From positions 1 through 8,348 of the forward strand of contig JBDSEG010000353.1 of NCBI GenBank assembly GCA_039920165.1: a stretch of DNA of 8,348 nucleotides, in the 5' to 3' direction. This stretch comes from JBDSEG01 sp039920165. Lineage in GTDB: Bacteria; Pseudomonadota; Gammaproteobacteria; Burkholderiales; Burkholderiaceae_C. The translations under genes were made by a program, and so were the position numbers. Under the pieces are notes generated by a model, which worked only from the letters and a program-made list of their open reading frames with translations, was not told the DNA's origin and did no database searches. Each line of letters starts with the position of its first letter. The first letter of the stretch is position 1. Positions 6,571 to 8,348 of the stretch are shown here, piece by piece.

Positions 6571-7209
6571 TCAAACCACCGTCTGGCGCGGCACAGCGAA
6601 GCGCATCAGGTGCGGCACCATGCGGTCGGCCGCGAGCTCCATCTCGAGCGTGTATTCGTCGACCCGGCCGCGAAAATAGCGGTACAGCATCAGCGACGGA
6701 ATCGCGATGATGAGACCGAACGCGGTGTTGTAGAGGGCGACCGAGATGCCGTGCGCAAGCAGGGCGGGGTTGTTGCCACCGCTCGGTGCCTGCGAGCCGA
6801 AGATCTCGATCATCCCGATCACGGTGCCCAGCAGACCGAGCAGCGGTGCTGCCGAGGCGATGGTGCCGAGCGAATTCAGATAGCGCTCCATGCGGTGCAC
6901 GGCGCTGCGCCCTGCGGTCTCGAAGGTATCGCGCAGCGTTGCTTCAGTCACGCGCGGATCGGCGATGACGGCGCGCAGGCCGGTGGCGAGCACGGCGCCG
7001 AGCATCGAGTTGTCGGCGAGTTTGTTGACAACGTCGGCGGCCGGTAGGTGCGAGCGCGTCACCGAGATCACTTCATCGAGCAGGCGCGGCGGTAGCACGC
7101 GCGCACTGCGCAGGCTGGTGAAGCGCTCTATCACGAGGGCGAGAGCAGCGACGGAACACAGCAGGAGCGGCCAGATCGGCCAGCCAGCGGCTTGTATGAT
7201 CGAAAACAA
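6571..7209 (-). CDS. exbB: MotA/TolQ/ExbB proton-channel family protein (TTG start)
   Basis: A 212-residue ExbB-type channel subunit. Three membrane segments fit the family: about 11-29, 114-138 (with APLLGLLGTVIGMI) and 154-178 (with ALYNTAFGLIIAIPSLMLY), with the cytoplasmic loop between the first two. The reading frame has no ATG or GTG start: the first upstream in-frame stop is at 7249-7251, and between it and the coding region the usable starts are TTG at 7207-7209 and CTG at 7240-7242. The TTG has a strong ribosome site, GAGGGAG on the complement of 7215-7221, five bases away, so I choose it. This is the first gene of the - strand series and is probably transcribed from the intergenic region to its right. 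Together with the adjacent ExbD it would form a proton-driven motor. Confidence 0.92.
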   Translation of the reverse strand: MFSIIQAAGWPIWPLLLCSVAALALVIERFTSLRSARVLPPRLLDEVISVTRSHLPAADVVNKLADNSMLGAVLATGLRAVIADPRVTEATLRDTFETAGRSAVHRMERYLNSLGTIASAAPLLGLLGTVIGMIEIFGSQAPSGGNNPALLAHGISVALYNTAFGLIIAIPSLMLYRYFRGRVDEYTLEMELAADRMVPHLMRFAVPRQTVV

Positions 7210-7214
7210 TGAGG

Positions 7215-7221
7215 CTCCCTC
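7215..7221 (-). promoter_or_regulatory. Ribosome binding site deciding the TTG start of exbB
   Basis: The complement reads GAGGGAG, with GGAG ending five bases before TTG 7207-7209. It is among the best Shine-Dalgarno matches in the window, and it decides the start because no ATG or GTG exists in this frame before the upstream stop. Confidence 0.7.
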
Positions 7222-7357
7222 GACGCTCGCGATTTTGAGCAGGCGCGATTATGGCGTGAAGGGTCGAGTGGCAAGCCCTTGTCGCGCCAGTCGTCGCGCA
7301 TGCCGTGCGATCCGCCGCCGAGCGCTCGAAAGCGGCTCGATCGCAATCCACCTTTGC

Positions 7358-7378
7358 TGTGGACAACTTTGTGGGTAA
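7358..7378 (-). promoter_or_regulatory. Tandem pair of DnaA-box-like 9-mers
   Basis: On the - strand the sequence reads TTACCCACA, three bases, then TTGTCCACA (complements of 7370-7378 and 7358-7366). Each is one mismatch from the TTWTNCACA DnaA-box consensus, and both share orientation with starts 12 bases apart. A single such site is expected by chance every few kilobases, but a close tandem pair between divergent promoters is less likely. A role in DnaA-linked regulation of xseA or of exbB-lpxK is inference. Confidence 0.35.
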
Positions 7379-7414
7379 GTCCTCGCGAATCGAAGCGGAG
7401 CCGCGCCGTTGCAG

Positions 7415-7444
7415 GTTAAGGCTTACGTTGCTCTATCGTTAAGC
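7415..7444. repeat. GTTAAG direct repeat with imperfect dyad, operator-like
   Basis: GTTAAG occurs at 7415-7420 and again at 7438-7443, 23 bases apart (about two helical turns), and an inverted CTTAC lies between at 7422-7426. This creates the palindrome TAAGGCTTA (7417-7425) and an imperfect hairpin GCTTACG / CGTTAAGC (7421-7427 with 7437-7444, one bulge, nine-base loop). The position in the AT-rich promoter zone suits an operator. No known regulator motif is recognised. Confidence 0.3.
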
Positions 7445-7571
7445 AGCAAAAAATCCATGCGAATCAATGCGTTAGTGACTAGTTTCAGCTGTGTGACAGG
7501 CATATTGCGGCGCTGGGCCGCGCCAGGCTTGATTGTGGAGTTCTCGGCCCGCGCTGAGCTTGGGGCGTAGC

Positions 7572-8348
7572 GTGGGTGAGGTTGAACTATTCGCGTCCGT
7601 GCCGACCGCGTGGGAGGTCGGCGCATTGGTCCAAGCCGTCGGCGAGACGGTCGCAACGCGCTTTGCGGCCTGCACGGTGCAAGGCGAGCTGTCCGGCTTT
7701 TCGCGCGCTTCGAGCGGGCATTGCTATTTCACCCTGAAGGATTCGCAAGGTGCGGCCGCGAGCATCCGCTGCGCGATGTTTCGGCGCGCCGCGATGCTGA
7801 TCGACTTTGTGCCGGCAGATGGCCAGCAGGTTCTAGTGCGAGGACGCCTTTCCATCTACGAAGCGCGTGGCGAGTTGCAGCTCGTCGTCGAATCGATGCG
7901 GCCGGCCGGGGCCGGCGCGTGGTACGAACGCTTCGTGCGGCTGCGCCAGCGGCTCGAAGCCGAAGGCTTGTTCGAAGCGGCGCGCAAGCGCGCACTGCCG
8001 CGCCATCCGCGCAGCGTCGGCGTGGTCACTTCGCTGGCGGCTGCGGCGCTGCGCGATGTGCTGACGACGCTGACGCGGCGCGCGCGGAATGTCCAGGTCG
8101 TTCTCTATCCGAGCCCGGTGCAGGGCCCCGACGCGGCGCCCGCCCTGGTTGCGGCGATCGAAGTGGCGGGGCTGCGCGGCGAGGTCGATGTGCTGATCGT
8201 GTGTCGCGGCGGTGGCTCGATCGAGGACCTGTGGTCGTTCAACGATGAGGCGCTGGTGCGCGCGATCGTCGCCTCGCCGATCCCGCTGGTGTGCGGGGTC
8301 GGCCACGAGACCGACATCACGCTGGCGGACCTGGCCGCCGACGTGCGC
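7572..8348 (+). CDS. xseA: Exodeoxyribonuclease VII large subunit (3' end missing)
   Basis: The first 259 residues of XseA, the large subunit of exonuclease VII, which with XseB degrades single-stranded DNA from both ends in the cytoplasm. The frame stays open to the window end; the full protein is usually about 400-450 residues. The N-terminal OB-fold reads VQGELSGFSRASSGHCYFTL at residues 36-55, then IRCAMFR at 65-71 and QQVLVRGRLSIYEARGELQL at 85-104. The catalytic domain follows with EGLFEAARKRALP at 131-143, GVVTSLAAAALRD at 150-162, CRGGGSIEDLWSFN at 211-224 and CGVGHETDITLAD at 241-253. The GTG start is chosen because GGGG at 7562-7565 lies six bases upstream and the length before the OB-fold is normal; in-frame TTG codons at 7533 and 7560 lack such a site, and the frame is closed by TGA at 7530. 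Confidence 0.95.
   Translation, partial: MGEVELFASVPTAWEVGALVQAVGETVATRFAACTVQGELSGFSRASSGHCYFTLKDSQGAAASIRCAMFRRAAMLIDFVPADGQQVLVRGRLSIYEARGELQLVVESMRPAGAGAWYERFVRLRQRLEAEGLFEAARKRALPRHPRSVGVVTSLAAAALRDVLTTLTRRARNVQVVLYPSPVQGPDAAPALVAAIEVAGLRGEVDVLIVCRGGGSIEDLWSFNDEALVRAIVASPIPLVCGVGHETDITLADLAADVR

Larger units (their letters stand above)
7210..7571. other. Divergent intergenic region between exbB and xseA
   Basis: 362 bases with no convincing gene; short frames here have no family-like sequence and only shadow neighbouring genes. The region must hold the promoters of the leftward exbB-lpxK series and the rightward xseA. Bases about 7420-7510 are the most AT-rich stretch in the window, including an A6 run at 7448-7453, which fits a promoter zone. 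I found no strong -35/-10 pair on either strand; the best candidates match only half of each hexamer. It also contains two DnaA-box-like 9-mers (7358-7378) and GTTAAG repeats (7415-7444), listed separately. Bases 7251-7357 show nothing I can name; the leftward leader would run through them. Confidence 0.6.

Noticed and set aside
5314..7047. 577-residue open frame on the + strand opposite lpxK, exbD and exbB
   Set aside because: It lies wholly antisense to three well-supported genes, and the composition is Arg/Ala-rich then His/Asp-rich, mirroring the opposite strand.
6127..7209. Reading the second ExbB/ExbD pair as TolQ/TolR
   Set aside because: No tolA, tolB, pal or ybgC lies nearby, and the lpxK-linked position is that of ExbB/ExbD relatives; the distinction is still not fully settled by sequence reading alone.
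7470..7510. Possible sigma70 promoter for xseA with CATATT at 7501-7506 as -10
   Set aside because: No -35 hexamer with acceptable match lies at 16-18 bases, so the assignment would be guesswork.

Overview
The window is high-GC chromosomal DNA from a proteobacterium, most likely a betaproteobacterium of the order Burkholderiales. The basis is the base composition, the gene order exbB-exbD-lpxK-(Trm112/YcaR-like)-kdsB-adk, and an XseA whose wording (SGHCYF, CRGGGSIEDLW, CGVGHETD) resembles the Comamonadaceae/Rubrivivax-type proteins I know. That placement is recalled knowledge; no search was run. I see no insertion sequence, phage gene, CRISPR array, tRNA or rRNA, and no break in composition suggesting recent transfer.

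Left block, + strand (1-2471): the 3' end of a TonB-type exbB, two consecutive exbD paralogues, and a secreted 405-residue TPR-like protein. Gaps are only 13-22 bases, so this is probably one operon. A TonB gene would be expected upstream of the window. ExbB and ExbD form the proton-driven inner-membrane motor; the TPR-like protein is the least characterised component.

Central block, - strand (7209 down to 2510): a second exbB and a third exbD, then lpxK (lipid A 4'-kinase), a Trm112/YcaR-like zinc-ribbon mini-protein overlapping the lpxK end by 20 bases, kdsB (CMP-Kdo synthesis), adk (adenylate kinase), and a short-chain dehydrogenase closely resembling HSD10 / type II 3-hydroxyacyl-CoA dehydrogenase. 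The first five genes look like one transcription unit devoted to the envelope and lipopolysaccharide core. adk follows after about 90 bases and the dehydrogenase after 45. The left and central blocks converge, with 38 bases between stop codons.

Right end: a 362-base divergent intergenic region (7210-7571) containing the most AT-rich patch of the window, two tandem DnaA-box-like 9-mers and a small cluster of GTTAAG repeats. It separates exbB from xseA (exonuclease VII large subunit, + strand), which runs off the window end.

Most of the window is conserved core genome. I do not see a clearly new system. The parts most worth a second look are the ExbB-ExbD-ExbD-TPR module, the TonB-less ExbB/ExbD pair heading the lipid A/Kdo operon, and the motif-bearing divergent intergenic region.
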